The notes beneath the pieces were generated by a model. It searched no databases. It was not told the DNA's origin and worked only from the letters and a program-made list of their open reading frames with translations. Shown here one piece after another: positions 38,815 to 47,722 of a stretch of 64,000 nt of DNA. Within the stretch, counting starts at the first letter, position 1. Each line of letters starts with the position of its first letter. The position numbers and the translations under genes are program-made. Origin of the DNA: an uncultured Hyphomicrobiales bacterium (GTDB lineage: Bacteria; Pseudomonadota; Alphaproteobacteria; Rhizobiales; Beijerinckiaceae); contig CAINED010000031.1 of the NCBI GenBank assembly GCA_903847605.1, forward strand, positions 30,275 through 94,274, given 5' to 3'.

Positions 38815-38900
38815 GAAATCCTCTTGTCTTGGGCGGTGCGGCGGCTTCGTTCCGCGCTCGCCGCCTGTCCCTCTGGCCCGAAATCCGGGTTGGCAGTCAG

Positions 38901-39458
38901 TTAAGCACCTTCTGAACCCTTTTCAACGCCAGCAGTGCCTTTTCGGCGGCGTTCGTAAATGCAAACTTCATACGCGGCCTCGTCGTCCGGCCCGGCCTCG
39001 TGTCGCTCCCGGGAAACTACTGACCATTCTTCGGGATCGATCGCCGGAAAGTGCGAATCGCCTTCCGGCGCCAGATCGACATGAGCGATGTCGAGCCGCG
39101 CGGCATGCGCCATGGCCTGCGCGTAGATTTCCCCGCCGCCTGCGACAATGATTTCGCCTGCTCCCATTTCGCGCGCGCGCATGGCCGCAAGATCCAGCGC
39201 CGCTTCCAGCGACCGGGCGACATGAACGCCCTCGGGCCGGAACGAGGCATCGCGCGTCACGACGATGGTTTCGCGTCCGGGCAGCGGCCTGCCGATGGAA
39301 TTGTAGGTCTTGCGGCCCATCACGAGCGGCTTGCCCCAGGTCAGCGCCTTGAAGCGTTTGAGATCGGACGACAACCGCCACAGCAGCTTGTTGCCGCCGC
39401 CGATGACGCCATTGCGCGCCACGGCTGCCACTATGACGATGGCAAACTGATCGCTCAC
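38901..39458 (-). CDS. folA: dihydrofolate reductase
   Basis: 185 residues, slightly longer than the usual 160-170 because of a C-terminal extension after YEVCIYERR. Motifs [26 protein letters not shown], the active-site acidic/polar region, and [24 protein letters not shown]. Reduces dihydrofolate made by ThyA. GTG start overlapping the thyA stop (GTGA). Confidence 0.95.
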   Translation of the reverse strand: MSDQFAIVIVAAVARNGVIGGGNKLLWRLSSDLKRFKALTWGKPLVMGRKTYNSIGRPLPGRETIVVTRDASFRPEGVHVARSLEAALDLAAMRAREMGAGEIIVAGGGEIYAQAMAHAARLDIAHVDLAPEGDSHFPAIDPEEWSVVSRERHEAGPDDEAAYEVCIYERRRKGTAGVEKGSEGA

Positions 39459-40249
39459 ACCGCCACCGGCGCCTTGATGTGCGGATGGGGATCGTAATCA
39501 AGGATGGAAATATCGTCGTAAGTGAAATCGAACAGCGATTTCACATCCGGGTTCAAGACGAGTTTCGGCAACGGTCGCGTATCCCGCGAAAGCTGCAGCC
39601 TCGTCTGTTCGAGATGATTGAGATAGAGATGCGCATCGCCGAACGTATGCACGAAATCGCCTGCTTTCAGCCCGCAGCCTTGCGCGATCATCGCCGTCAT
39701 CAGGGCGTAACTTGCGATGTTGAAGGGCACGCCGAGAAAGATATCGGCCGAGCGCTGGTAGAGCTGGCACGACAGCTTTCCGTCGGCGACATAGAATTGA
39801 AACAGGCAGTGACACGGCGCGAGCGCCATCTTGTCGAGATCGCCGACATTCCATGCGGACATGACGAGCCGGCGCGAATCCGGATTGCGGCGGATTTCGT
39901 CGACGATCCACTTCAGCTGATCGTGCGTGCGCCCGTCAGCGCCCTGCCACGAGCGCCATTGCTTGCCATAGACGGGACCGAGATCGCCTGACGCGTCGGC
40001 CCATTCGTCCCAGATCGAAACGCCGTTCTTCTTCAGATATTCGATGTTCGTGTCGCCGGCGATGAACCACAGGAGTTCATGGATGATCGACTTCAGATGC
40101 AGCTTCTTCGTCGTGACGAGAGGAAAGCCCTGCGACAAGTCGAAACGCATCTGGTGACCGAAGACGGACAATGTCCCGGTGCCCGTTCGGTCGGTCTTTT
40201 TGACGCCGGTGTCGAGGACCCGGCGCATGAGGTCGAGATATTGCTGCAT
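39455..40249 (-). CDS. thyA: thymidylate synthase
   Basis: 264 residues, the classical short ThyA length. Catalytic cysteine in [13 protein letters not shown] (about residue 146), phosphate-binding RRLVMSAWN and the C-terminal IKAPVAV. Makes dTMP from dUMP with methylene-tetrahydrofolate. Head of the folate-HflKC unit. Confidence 0.97.
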   Translation of the reverse strand: MQQYLDLMRRVLDTGVKKTDRTGTGTLSVFGHQMRFDLSQGFPLVTTKKLHLKSIIHELLWFIAGDTNIEYLKKNGVSIWDEWADASGDLGPVYGKQWRSWQGADGRTHDQLKWIVDEIRRNPDSRRLVMSAWNVGDLDKMALAPCHCLFQFYVADGKLSCQLYQRSADIFLGVPFNIASYALMTAMIAQGCGLKAGDFVHTFGDAHLYLNHLEQTRLQLSRDTRPLPKLVLNPDVKSLFDFTYDDISILDYDPHPHIKAPVAV

Positions 40250-40289
40250 GGCCTGATATTAGCGGATTCGGGCGAGCGGCGTCTGAAAA

Positions 40290-41102
40290 TCAGGGATTTC
40301 CCACAAGAAGCACGATGAACCATGCAAGGCCATTGTAGGCGGCATGGGCATAAAAGCTGGCCCTAGCCGAGCCGTTCTTCTCCCGGATGATTGTCAGCAT
40401 CAGGCCGGGAATGAAAATTAGCAGCGGATAGAGCCGCGTCGGGTCCATGTGAACCAGCGCGAAAATCACGGCCGTGACGATGACGGCAGCCCACATGCCG
40501 AAACTGCGCCGCAGGCTCGTATAGATCCAGCCGCGAAAGATCAGTTCCTCCGCCCAGGGCGCGAGGATCACCACCGTTACGAAGGACAGGATCATGCCGG
40601 CGGCGCTCGATGGCACGAAGAACCACGTCCGGAACTGCGGATAGACGAGCTTGATGCCGAAGCCCGCCACGACGAGATAGGCCAGCGCCAGCACGGCCAG
40701 CAGCGCGATCCCCTTGCCCGAGGGCCAGCCCGTGGGCTCATGCCAGGCGATAGGAACGCGCCAGTCGCGCCCGCCGCGAAGCCGCGCGAAGGCCAGCGTC
40801 GCCAGCCCGAAACCGACGAACGACGCCGCCGTGATCCCGTAAAACACCATCTGCGTGTCGTGCGAGGCATTCCTGATATCGTTGAGTTCGACCCGCGACA
40901 GGCCCGCCATCGCCGTCTGGACGCCATCGAGCCCGACGACGAGCGCCCAGATACCCGCGCCCACAGCCATGAGAACAGCGCCGAGAAGACAAATGCCGAT
41001 GAACGACAGGATCAGGCCGATGATGCCATAGGGCCGCGCCTCGCGAACCGGCGCAGCCGCCGCAGGCGGCGTTACGGTTTCGGCAATCTGCATGTCGCTC
41101 AC
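40290..41102 (-). CDS. CPBP-family intramembrane metalloprotease-like protein
   Basis: 270 residues with about seven membrane segments. Motif 1 EELIFRGWIY (EExxxR) and the downstream ALVHMDPT carry the putative catalytic glutamates and histidine of CPBP/Abi proteins. The GTG at 41100-41102 has AGAGAGG upstream and is preferred to an ATG three codons later. Substrate unknown; relatives process prenylated or bacteriocin-type proteins or are of unknown role. Confidence 0.85.
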   Translation of the reverse strand: MSDMQIAETVTPPAAAAPVREARPYGIIGLILSFIGICLLGAVLMAVGAGIWALVVGLDGVQTAMAGLSRVELNDIRNASHDTQMVFYGITAASFVGFGLATLAFARLRGGRDWRVPIAWHEPTGWPSGKGIALLAVLALAYLVVAGFGIKLVYPQFRTWFFVPSSAAGMILSFVTVVILAPWAEELIFRGWIYTSLRRSFGMWAAVIVTAVIFALVHMDPTRLYPLLIFIPGLMLTIIREKNGSARASFYAHAAYNGLAWFIVLLVGNP

Positions 41103-41282
41103 GGGCCAGACCTCTCTCTGGATTTCCCGCGCATCTTGCGCGGCAGAGGCAAAGCAAGCGTTACCGGCCGACGTCCTCGTTCTCGAAAGCGGTAAATTGC
41201 GGCGTACCCAACGACCAGCGATCCCGGAACATGAGCGTCCATGCGGGATGAAAGACTTCGGCAATGGCAGAAGAGCCTGATG

Positions 41283-41975
41283 TCAGGACGTATCAAGGGC
41301 AAGTGCTTCCCGCGCCCGCCACTGGCAGCGTTCGAGAATATGGTCGATGTCATGCGAGGGGCGGCGGCGAAAACCCGGCGCTGCGCCGGGACGCAGCGGC
41401 GTCTGCAGTTTCAAACGCTCGAACTTCGAGCGCCGCGCCATCGCGCGCGCCAACCGTCTGGCCTGACGCGGCAGATCGGCGAGCGCGTCCCTGATCGCCT
41501 CGAGCCTGCGCAGGAGATTTGGCGCAGCTATCAGGCCGTCGCTCGCCCTTGCCTGTTTTTCCGGCGCGCCGGCCGGCGCATGGACCGGGACGGGTCCGCT
41601 ATCCTCGAAAGACCTGATGCGCGGCCCGGCGAGCGGGGATGCGGCGGGGCGCGACGGCGCGCTGGAAAAGCGGCGGCGGCAATCGAAGAGTTGAAACCGC
41701 AGCGGCCGGCTTTGCGCGTCGGCCCGCACGAGCCCCACAGGCGCGGGACGCGGCGGCGCGGCTTTCGCCTTCATGCCGCGCGCCATAACGACGATCAGAC
41801 GCCGCACAGCCGATTCCGCGGGGCGCAACACCCGCAAGATTCGCCTGCGCAAGTAGAGCGGGATGCACCCGCCCGCCCCCAGCCCTAGCAAGGCGAAGAG
41901 ACCCGCGACGATCCCGGCAATGGCGCTTCGATCGCGCGCGGCGGCTTCACGTTCGGCGGCTTGCAGCAGGTCCAT
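41283..41975 (-). CDS. SOS-regulated single-pass membrane protein, function unknown
   Basis: 230 residues. One membrane helix near residues 18-42 (AIAGIVAGLFALLGLGAGG core) followed by RRR, so the long Arg/Pro/Ala-rich tail is predicted cytoplasmic. The end of the tail (RRPSHDIDHILERCQWRAREAL) is its best-ordered part. No family recognised. The promoter overlaps a perfect alphaproteobacterial LexA box, so it should be induced by DNA damage. Its layout, a small SOS-induced inner-membrane protein, resembles SidA/DidA-type division inhibitors, but no sequence similarity is claimed. Confidence 0.7.
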   Translation of the reverse strand: MDLLQAAEREAAARDRSAIAGIVAGLFALLGLGAGGCIPLYLRRRILRVLRPAESAVRRLIVVMARGMKAKAAPPRPAPVGLVRADAQSRPLRFQLFDCRRRFSSAPSRPAASPLAGPRIRSFEDSGPVPVHAPAGAPEKQARASDGLIAAPNLLRRLEAIRDALADLPRQARRLARAMARRSKFERLKLQTPLRPGAAPGFRRRPSHDIDHILERCQWRAREALALDTS

Positions 41976-41993
41976 GACGCGTACTCAGAAAAA

Positions 41994-42033
41994 GAACAAA
42001 AAAGGAACATAATGGAGGGGAGGCTTTTGTCAA
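41994..42033 (-). promoter_or_regulatory. SOS promoter with LexA box (GTTC-N7-GTTC)
   Basis: Minus strand: -35 TTGACA (42028-42033), 16-base spacer, -10 TATGTT (42006-42011). The LexA box GTTC-CTTTTTT-GTTC (41994-42008) overlaps the -10, and the ATG of the membrane protein is 18 bases after it. GTTC-N7-GTTC is the established operator consensus of alphaproteobacterial LexA. Confidence 0.8.
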
Positions 42034-42111
42034 ACGGAAAGAGAGTTGGGTCATCCATGTCGTCGGTCCGGAATGATACCACGTCGCCTGCTGCTCCGAT
42101 GACATTCGAGT

Positions 42112-42140
42112 CCACGGGTTCCGCTTCGCTCCACCCGTGG
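42112..42140. repeat. inverted repeat, 8-bp arms
   Basis: CCACGGGT (42112-42119) and ACCCGTGG (42133-42140) flank a 13-base loop rich in CGCTTCGCTCC, the form of a dispersed intergenic palindrome. Confidence 0.7.
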
Positions 42141-42313
42141 CTACAATCCTTGGCCCTTAGCGGTGCCGAAGGTGGGCTCCGGGTTCGCGCTGCGCGCGCC
42201 CCGGAGATGTGGCGAAGGTGAGTGCTCGCTCCAGATCCCCGGCCGAGCGAAGCGAAGAGCCGGAAACTAGCGGCGACGCGCTCAGGCAGACAGTCACCGC
42301 ATGTGGCCGCACC

Positions 42314-42335
42314 GATATCGGGCTTGCCCGATATC
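42314..42335. repeat. inverted repeat, 10-bp perfect arms
   Basis: GATATCGGGC (42314-42323), TT, GCCCGATATC (42326-42335). Confidence 0.85.
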
Positions 42336-42351
42336 AGCGCTGACAAATTCC

Positions 42352-42373
42352 AAAGTCCGGCAAGCCGGACTTT
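42352..42373. repeat. inverted repeat, 10-bp perfect arms
   Basis: AAAGTCCGGC (42352-42361), AA, GCCGGACTTT (42364-42373). Only 16 bases after the preceding palindrome and with the same 2-base loop layout. Confidence 0.85.
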
Positions 42374-42558
42374 GATGGCGGCCGTACCGAAAGACAATGG
42401 CCTGCCGCGATTTTGTCGGCAGCTACTTTCGCCCCGTTACCGTCAGATATGGGCCGAAGTCATCCAATAACAACAATGAACTAAAGCAGATCATGTCGCC
42501 CTTGTGATCGATATGAATTTACGCCCACGTCACTGTTTCGACGGACGTTAGAGAGGCC

Positions 42559-42586
42559 GGCGGTCATTTGGAATCAAATGACCGCC
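42559..42586. repeat. inverted repeat, 12-bp perfect arms
   Basis: GGCGGTCATTTG (42559-42570), GAAT, CAAATGACCGCC (42575-42586). No T-run, so not a plain terminator. Confidence 0.85.
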
Positions 42587-42992
42587 GATAAGCCGCTCGA
42601 CAATTCATATCTGGCGCAACTTTTCGCGCTCAACCGCTACGCACTTGAGCGCCCGTTGCGCTAGCGGGATGGCCCGACCCAAATGCACAATGCGCGCGAT
42701 TGCTCGTCGCTCAGGGCACAGCGTCTCACCGAAAGCCCTCCGAAAAGGAGGCTCTACATAAATCACGGGTTTGCCGACTTGCGAATCTCCAACCGCCAGA
42801 AATCCACACTTGCTTATTTCAAGACAGGCCTTAGTATCGCGTTATCGCGCTTGCGCCCAACTATTGATCCGCAGCGCCACGTTACGTAAGATCCGCCACC
42901 GTTTTAATCGCGGCTGGATAAACAATCAGGGGCAGGACACTTAGCAGACAATAAAATACTGCCCATCTAAATTGCTAGCTGGAGGTATACAC

Positions 42993-43802
42993 ATGTCAAT
43001 CGATGCTTCCTATCTCGAGAAGGTTTTTACAATTTCCGATGCGGATGCGCGGCTCCGCGATCCACAGGATCTGAATAGTTACCTGAAATGGTCGGCCACC
43101 GAGACGCTACCCGCGGGTGCGGTTGTTGGCGGATTCAAGCTGATCCCCAACGGAACCGAGGTACGGGTATTGGAGGCAAGACTTGTGACTGCCGGCAGCG
43201 TAGATCGGCGCGTTATGGGCCGAGTGGCTGCGACGTCAGGACTGGAGATAGGCTGGACCTCGACCCGAAACCTTCGCGGGAAGTTCATTGGCGAAACTGT
43301 TGGGAAGATTGCGCCAGCGGCTGGCGCAGGTCGATTTGCGGATACAGCAGCATGGTCACGCGGCAATTACATCGGCCAAATTGAGCTCGTTGAAATAGTG
43401 GATAGCAAATTGGAGATCGAACGCATTGCGCTTTCCACTGCTGCGCCATTCCTCGGCATGGTAGCCGCCGCAGCTGCCGATGACGTTCTGATTGCGCTGA
43501 ACAGTGGATTCAGGACCTATGCCGAACAGAAGTATTTGCATGACGGCTTCGTCGCTGGCAGACCGGGCTTCAATCTAGCCGCGCCTCCAGGGAAGTCGCC
43601 ACATCAAAACGGCGTGGCCTTCGACATCGATGTCGCCGGCGCCTTCAACAGTGTCCAATATGAATGGCTGAAACGGCACGCCACATCGCATGGCTTCCTG
43701 CGGACCGTGTCCGGCGAGGCCTGGCACTGGGAGCTGCATCCAACTGAGGCGGCGGCGGCTAAAGCCGCTGGCCGGCACAAACGATCAGGGGTGAACCCTT
43801 GA
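42993..43802 (+). CDS. M15-family D-Ala-D-Ala carboxypeptidase-like protein with SH3b-like N-domain
   Basis: 269 residues from the ATG at 42993 (GGAGG upstream). Residues about 40-107 look like a bacterial SH3 domain (GTEVRVLEARL, GLEIGWTSTRNLRGKF). Residues 165-250 carry the VanY/M15 set: NSGFRTYAEQ, SPHQNGVAFDID with zinc ligands H204 and D211, and EAWHWEL with E242 and H245. It should cut D-Ala-D-Ala or cross-bridge peptide bonds in peptidoglycan. There is no signal peptide. Base composition is lower in GC than neighbours, a hint of transfer. It is followed 72 bases later by another wall-hydrolase gene on the same strand. Confidence 0.8.
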   Translation: MSIDASYLEKVFTISDADARLRDPQDLNSYLKWSATETLPAGAVVGGFKLIPNGTEVRVLEARLVTAGSVDRRVMGRVAATSGLEIGWTSTRNLRGKFIGETVGKIAPAAGAGRFADTAAWSRGNYIGQIELVEIVDSKLEIERIALSTAAPFLGMVAAAAADDVLIALNSGFRTYAEQKYLHDGFVAGRPGFNLAAPPGKSPHQNGVAFDIDVAGAFNSVQYEWLKRHATSHGFLRTVSGEAWHWELHPTEAAAAKAAGRHKRSGVNP

Positions 43803-43874
43803 TCTAGAGCATATTACGGCGAGCCGTTATTGCCCGCGAACTGTGTTTCTCTGTCTCCAGAAGGGAAATCGGTC

Positions 43875-45944
43875 ATGATTTTCAATATCGATGACAAACT
43901 ACTGCGCGATTTGTTTGCGTTGTGTTCATTTCCCGTCCCGGATGACGAATTGGTGTTTTTCTCTCTGAGGGGTTCGCAACCGCTGGAGTTCGGCGGAACT
44001 GCCTTCGCAGAGTCCCACAAACTGATGGCGATGCAGATCGATTATCGACACATGCGCTGCACGATCGGCCAATGGCGTCCCGCGGACAAAACAATCGCGG
44101 TTTTTGTCGGGAGTTCGGTGCCGAACGTGAACGCTATTCAGGATGGACTCGGCGCCAATGGAACGGGTGTCAACAGGTTGGCGTCCGGCCTTTTCGGGCA
44201 GGCGCCAGGCAGCATCGACTACCGCTACTACAAGGGCAATCACGGTTTCGATCGGCACCTTGCCTTTCGTAACGACCAAAAATTGCCGGTATGGCGGACC
44301 GCTGACGACCTGGATTTTGCCGGCGACGACCGCTTTGAGATCCACAAAGTTGTCTACGACAACCTGCATTGCGCCCGGCAGGTCAATGAGACCGCGAATG
44401 TCTTTTCGTCGAATGGTTGCGTCGTGGTGGCTGGACGACCCGGCGACAGTAATGCGAGCAAGCTGACAAGCGAACTTGGACCGTGGAAGAAGTTCCTTGC
44501 CAACGCCTACGGTTTGCCCCAACTGCGATTCGCGCTCGCGATTTTCGAGGAGAATGAGGCGTTACGGATCGCCGAGCTCGGCATTGGTGGGCGCGGACCA
44601 ACGGTGCGGTTCGGCTCGCGCGGTATTCTTGTCGAGCGGGTGCAGGCCGGCCTGATCGCGAAGGGTTATGATGTCGGCGGCGCTCCGGACGGCCGGTTCG
44701 GCCTGAAAACCGCCTTGGCGCTGCATCGCTTCCAGCGCGACACTTTCGGCCCGTCTGGAACCGATCTTATTGCGGGACGGGCGACAGCCGATGCGCTGGG
44801 TATCGCTTGGCCGGCGAACGGAAGCGAACTTGCCGCCCTCCTTGCTCCATTGCCTCATGCCGGTTCTGCATCGGGTGTCGCTCCGGATTCACATGGTGTC
44901 GCCGACGCGGGCATTGCGACATCGGCGCCGGCCGGCGTTACACATGACGCCGCACTGAAGATCGAGATGGACGTTACACATGCTCCATTGCCCGGTTGGA
45001 CGATCAAGGCGAACGCTGCAGGCGATCGCTGGACTGTACAATTCGCCGGCCAGGCGACTCCGCTGAATCTCGGGAAGTTGTTCGTCTATAACGACTATCC
45101 CGAAGGCCCCACGCGCGGTCTGGCGCGCACATCGGGAATGGCCCCCAAGATCCCATACAATCCGGCGGATTGGACCGACCTCGGACATTGGCCAGAACTG
45201 ATTTTTCCCACCGCATTCGCCGAGTCGAACGCTAACTTCGCTGTCGTCAACTGTTGGGACCGAGCCGCAATTACATTCGGATTCATCCAGTTGGCGGCCC
45301 ACACGGGCGACGACCTGCTGCCTTTCTTTCGGCGTCTCGCGACAGAATTACCGTCCGAAATGAAGCAATGGTTTCCTGAGCTGGCTGTGATTGACGGTAA
45401 ACTTTGTTTCGTGAAGAACAATCGCTACCGCTCGCTTGAGAACGCTGTGCCGGCCTATGACGGCGGCTTTAGCGCCAGCTATTACCACGGCGATCTGATG
45501 GCATATTTCAATCCTGACCGGTATCACAAGACACGACCGATCGATCAGGCAGAACTCCATGCGTCCGCGCGCTGGTTCGTTTGGTCGCTTACTTCAGCGG
45601 CGATGCGGCGGGTGCAGGTTAAGGCCTCGATCGAAAGCCTGCGAGGTTCGCTGCGATTTCTTCACGCGAAGATGCTGGCCGACCCTGCGGTGAAAGCGCT
45701 CTACCCACGCGGCGTGGATGGTATGCGCTGTGACCTTCTGGCGGTAGCGCTCGCCGTGCCACATCTTGGCGAAGGCAATATCCCGGTTGCGTTGAGGGCG
45801 CTCCGCACTGCCGATCCGATAGAAAAAATCCGCATCTCGGGCTATGGGCCGGGCGGTCGTGCCCAGAACGTCCACGACGGAATGTTGGCAAGGCCCATCC
45901 TGCGAAATCTGGTCTACGACCTTACATCGGGCAATCCGGTATAA
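43875..45944 (+). CDS. multidomain cell-wall hydrolase: L,D-transpeptidase-like + PG-binding + lysozyme-like domains
   Basis: 689 residues from the ATG at 43875 (AAGGGAAATCGG upstream). Residues about 45-215 carry an H157...S178-S-N-G-C182 arrangement (EIHKVV, VFSSNGCVVVAG) recalling the HG...SxGC motif of L,D-transpeptidases. Residues 245-312 are a PG_binding_1 repeat (RFGSRGILVERVQAGLIAKG, PDGRFGLKTALALHRFQ). After an Ala/Pro linker, residues 445-475 show AESNANF...ITFGFIQ, with E450 and the downstream GxxQ spaced as in lysozyme/lytic transglycosylase domains. No signal peptide. The LDT and lysozyme assignments are motif-based inference; the PG-binding repeat is firmer. Confidence 0.65.
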   Translation: MIFNIDDKLLRDLFALCSFPVPDDELVFFSLRGSQPLEFGGTAFAESHKLMAMQIDYRHMRCTIGQWRPADKTIAVFVGSSVPNVNAIQDGLGANGTGVNRLASGLFGQAPGSIDYRYYKGNHGFDRHLAFRNDQKLPVWRTADDLDFAGDDRFEIHKVVYDNLHCARQVNETANVFSSNGCVVVAGRPGDSNASKLTSELGPWKKFLANAYGLPQLRFALAIFEENEALRIAELGIGGRGPTVRFGSRGILVERVQAGLIAKGYDVGGAPDGRFGLKTALALHRFQRDTFGPSGTDLIAGRATADALGIAWPANGSELAALLAPLPHAGSASGVAPDSHGVADAGIATSAPAGVTHDAALKIEMDVTHAPLPGWTIKANAAGDRWTVQFAGQATPLNLGKLFVYNDYPEGPTRGLARTSGMAPKIPYNPADWTDLGHWPELIFPTAFAESNANFAVVNCWDRAAITFGFIQLAAHTGDDLLPFFRRLATELPSEMKQWFPELAVIDGKLCFVKNNRYRSLENAVPAYDGGFSASYYHGDLMAYFNPDRYHKTRPIDQAELHASARWFVWSLTSAAMRRVQVKASIESLRGSLRFLHAKMLADPAVKALYPRGVDGMRCDLLAVALAVPHLGEGNIPVALRALRTADPIEKIRISGYGPGGRAQNVHDGMLARPILRNLVYDLTSGNPV

Positions 45945-46037
45945 CCGGATGACAGATTGTGAACGAAGTACGGTGGATGCGGCGCGGCGTTGCGCGGCCC
46001 ACCTGCCGCTCCTTGCCTTGCGGGGAGGGGAAGAAAC

Positions 46038-47591
46038 TCACCCCTTCTCCAGCGCGGAAAAGACTGGCGCTTCGCCATCCAAACCCAATTCTTTCCACCT
46101 TGCTGCCGCGCCCTTGTAAACGCTCTCGCGCAGCAGCGTGCGCACGGGAAAATCCTTGATGAACTGGTGCGGCTTGCAGGCGTCGATGAGCGCCTTGGAG
46201 CCATAGGGTCGCAGTTCTGGCGTAAAGCGGCTCGGATCGAGACCCGTGGACCAGGTCTTGCGCTGGAAGTCGATGTCATCGAACGGATTGCAGCGCGTCG
46301 ACATGGCCCAGACCACCTGGTTCATGTCGGCGGGATCGACATCTTCATCGACCGCGATGATCCACTTGGTGAAATAGGCGGCTGCCGGGCATTGCGCCGC
46401 TGCGGCCAGCGCCTGCGCCACATGGCCTGCATACATTTGCTTGATCGACACCACGACCATGCCCCAGCCGGAGGCAGCGGCGGGATGGGAATAGACGCCG
46501 CGGATGCCGGGTATGCCGAAGCGCTCCATGTCGTCCCAGATCGCGGCGGAACGCATGATCGCGTAGTAGGCGCCGATCTCGCAGGCGGGATAGGTCGCCA
46601 TCAGCGCCGCCGTGAGGATGGGCCTGCGGCGCATGTGCAGCGCCTTCACCTCGATGACCGGCTGCGGCGATTCCGGACGGCCGTAATAGCCGGTGAATTC
46701 GCCAAGCGGGCCTTCCATCGCGACGTCGCCCTGCACGACCGTGCCTTCGATGACGATTTCGGCGCGCGCCGGGATCGGCAGCGAGGTCGCAACGCCCTTC
46801 GTGAGTTCCATGGGCACGCCTGTCAGCCCGCCGATGATATCGAGTTCGCTGGTGTCCGCGCTGTAGCTCTGCGCGGCGACCATGAAGGCGACGGGATCGA
46901 TGCCATAGGCGGCGACGACTTCGCAGGGCTCGCCCCGCGCCCACCACGCTTCGCGATCGAGCAGGCCATGCTTGCCGGGCGAACAATACATGCCGACGCG
47001 GCGCGGCCCCTGCACCATCTGTCTGTAGCAGCCGACATTGATGCGGCCGCTCTCGGGATTGCGCGTGAAGGTGATGTCGCCGGTGCCGATGTAATCGCCG
47101 CCGTCGCGCGGCCAGAATTTCGGCGCGGGGAGCTTGGTGAGATCGATATCGTCGCCTGTCAGCACGATCTCGTTCACCGGCGCGCGGTCTTCCGCCACCA
47201 TTTCCGCCGCCATGCGCCGCGCGCCGCGCTCGCGCATGGCGAGGATGAGTTCTTTGGTTGACAGGTTGGGATCGAGACCGACCGCGAGCGCGAAACGCCT
47301 TTTGCTCGCGCCGAGCATGTTGGAGAGCACCTGCGCCCCCTCGTAATCGCCTTCGCTTTTCTTGTCCGAAATGTTTTCGAACAGCAGCGCTTGCGAATTC
47401 TCGTCCTGCGCCACCATCAGCGTGAGAGCTGAAAGTTCTTCTCTCGCGCTGACGGGCGCGGAAATGCGCTTCAACCCGCCGTCGGCTTCGACAAGCTGAA
47501 GCCATTCGCGCAGGTCGCGTGGACCTCTTTCGTTGCTCCCGCGTTGAAGCTTTTGAGAGGCCGCGCCGGACGTCGATTGAATCTGTTCCAT
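46038..47591 (-). CDS. UbiD-family decarboxylase
   Basis: 517 residues, the length of UbiD enzymes that use prenylated FMN to remove or add carboxyl groups on aromatic and unsaturated acids. Recognisable features: DLREWLQLVEADGGLKRI, PAPKFWPRDGGDYIGTGDI, NVGCYRQMVQGPRRVGMY and EFTGYYGRPESPQPVIEVKAL. No ubiX gene (prFMN synthesis) is nearby. Substrate unknown; the lone location argues for aromatic or phenolic acid metabolism, but a UbiD for ubiquinone synthesis is not excluded. Confidence 0.85.
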   Translation of the reverse strand: MEQIQSTSGAASQKLQRGSNERGPRDLREWLQLVEADGGLKRISAPVSAREELSALTLMVAQDENSQALLFENISDKKSEGDYEGAQVLSNMLGASKRRFALAVGLDPNLSTKELILAMRERGARRMAAEMVAEDRAPVNEIVLTGDDIDLTKLPAPKFWPRDGGDYIGTGDITFTRNPESGRINVGCYRQMVQGPRRVGMYCSPGKHGLLDREAWWARGEPCEVVAAYGIDPVAFMVAAQSYSADTSELDIIGGLTGVPMELTKGVATSLPIPARAEIVIEGTVVQGDVAMEGPLGEFTGYYGRPESPQPVIEVKALHMRRRPILTAALMATYPACEIGAYYAIMRSAAIWDDMERFGIPGIRGVYSHPAAASGWGMVVVSIKQMYAGHVAQALAAAAQCPAAAYFTKWIIAVDEDVDPADMNQVVWAMSTRCNPFDDIDFQRKTWSTGLDPSRFTPELRPYGSKALIDACKPHQFIKDFPVRTLLRESVYKGAAARWKELGLDGEAPVFSALEKG

Positions 47592-47722
47592 GGTCGTTCC
47601 TGTTCATTCCCCGGGGAATGTGCAGGAAGGGCGCGCCTTGCGCAACGCGGCGGCGCACTTGCGATGCCTCAAGGCAATATTGGCGCACCGCCGCTAAGGG
47701 ATTCACATCAGGGAGTAAAGCA

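Larger units (their letters stand above)
42034..42992. other. about 1 kb gene-free, palindrome-rich intergenic region
   Basis: No credible ORF. It contains at least four perfect inverted repeats listed separately. Translated stretches show no protein-like character. Part of it (42112-42260) has the look of dispersed Hyphomicrobiales intergenic repeat DNA. The last 30 bases hold the ribosome-binding site (GGAGG) of the M15 peptidase gene. Confidence 0.6.

Noticed and set aside
42314..42373. Adjacent palindromes considered as a CRISPR repeat array
   Set aside because: The two repeats differ in sequence, there is no regular spacer series, and no cas genes are present.
42683..42889. 68-codon plus-strand frame in the palindrome-rich region, considered as an immunity gene
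   Set aside because: No ribosome-binding site, no protein-like pattern, and too far from the hydrolase genes.
41976..46037. Integrated prophage or genomic island with integrase and tRNA attachment site
   Set aside because: No integrase, transposase, tRNA or flanking direct repeat was found; the only tRNA in the window is 40 kb away.
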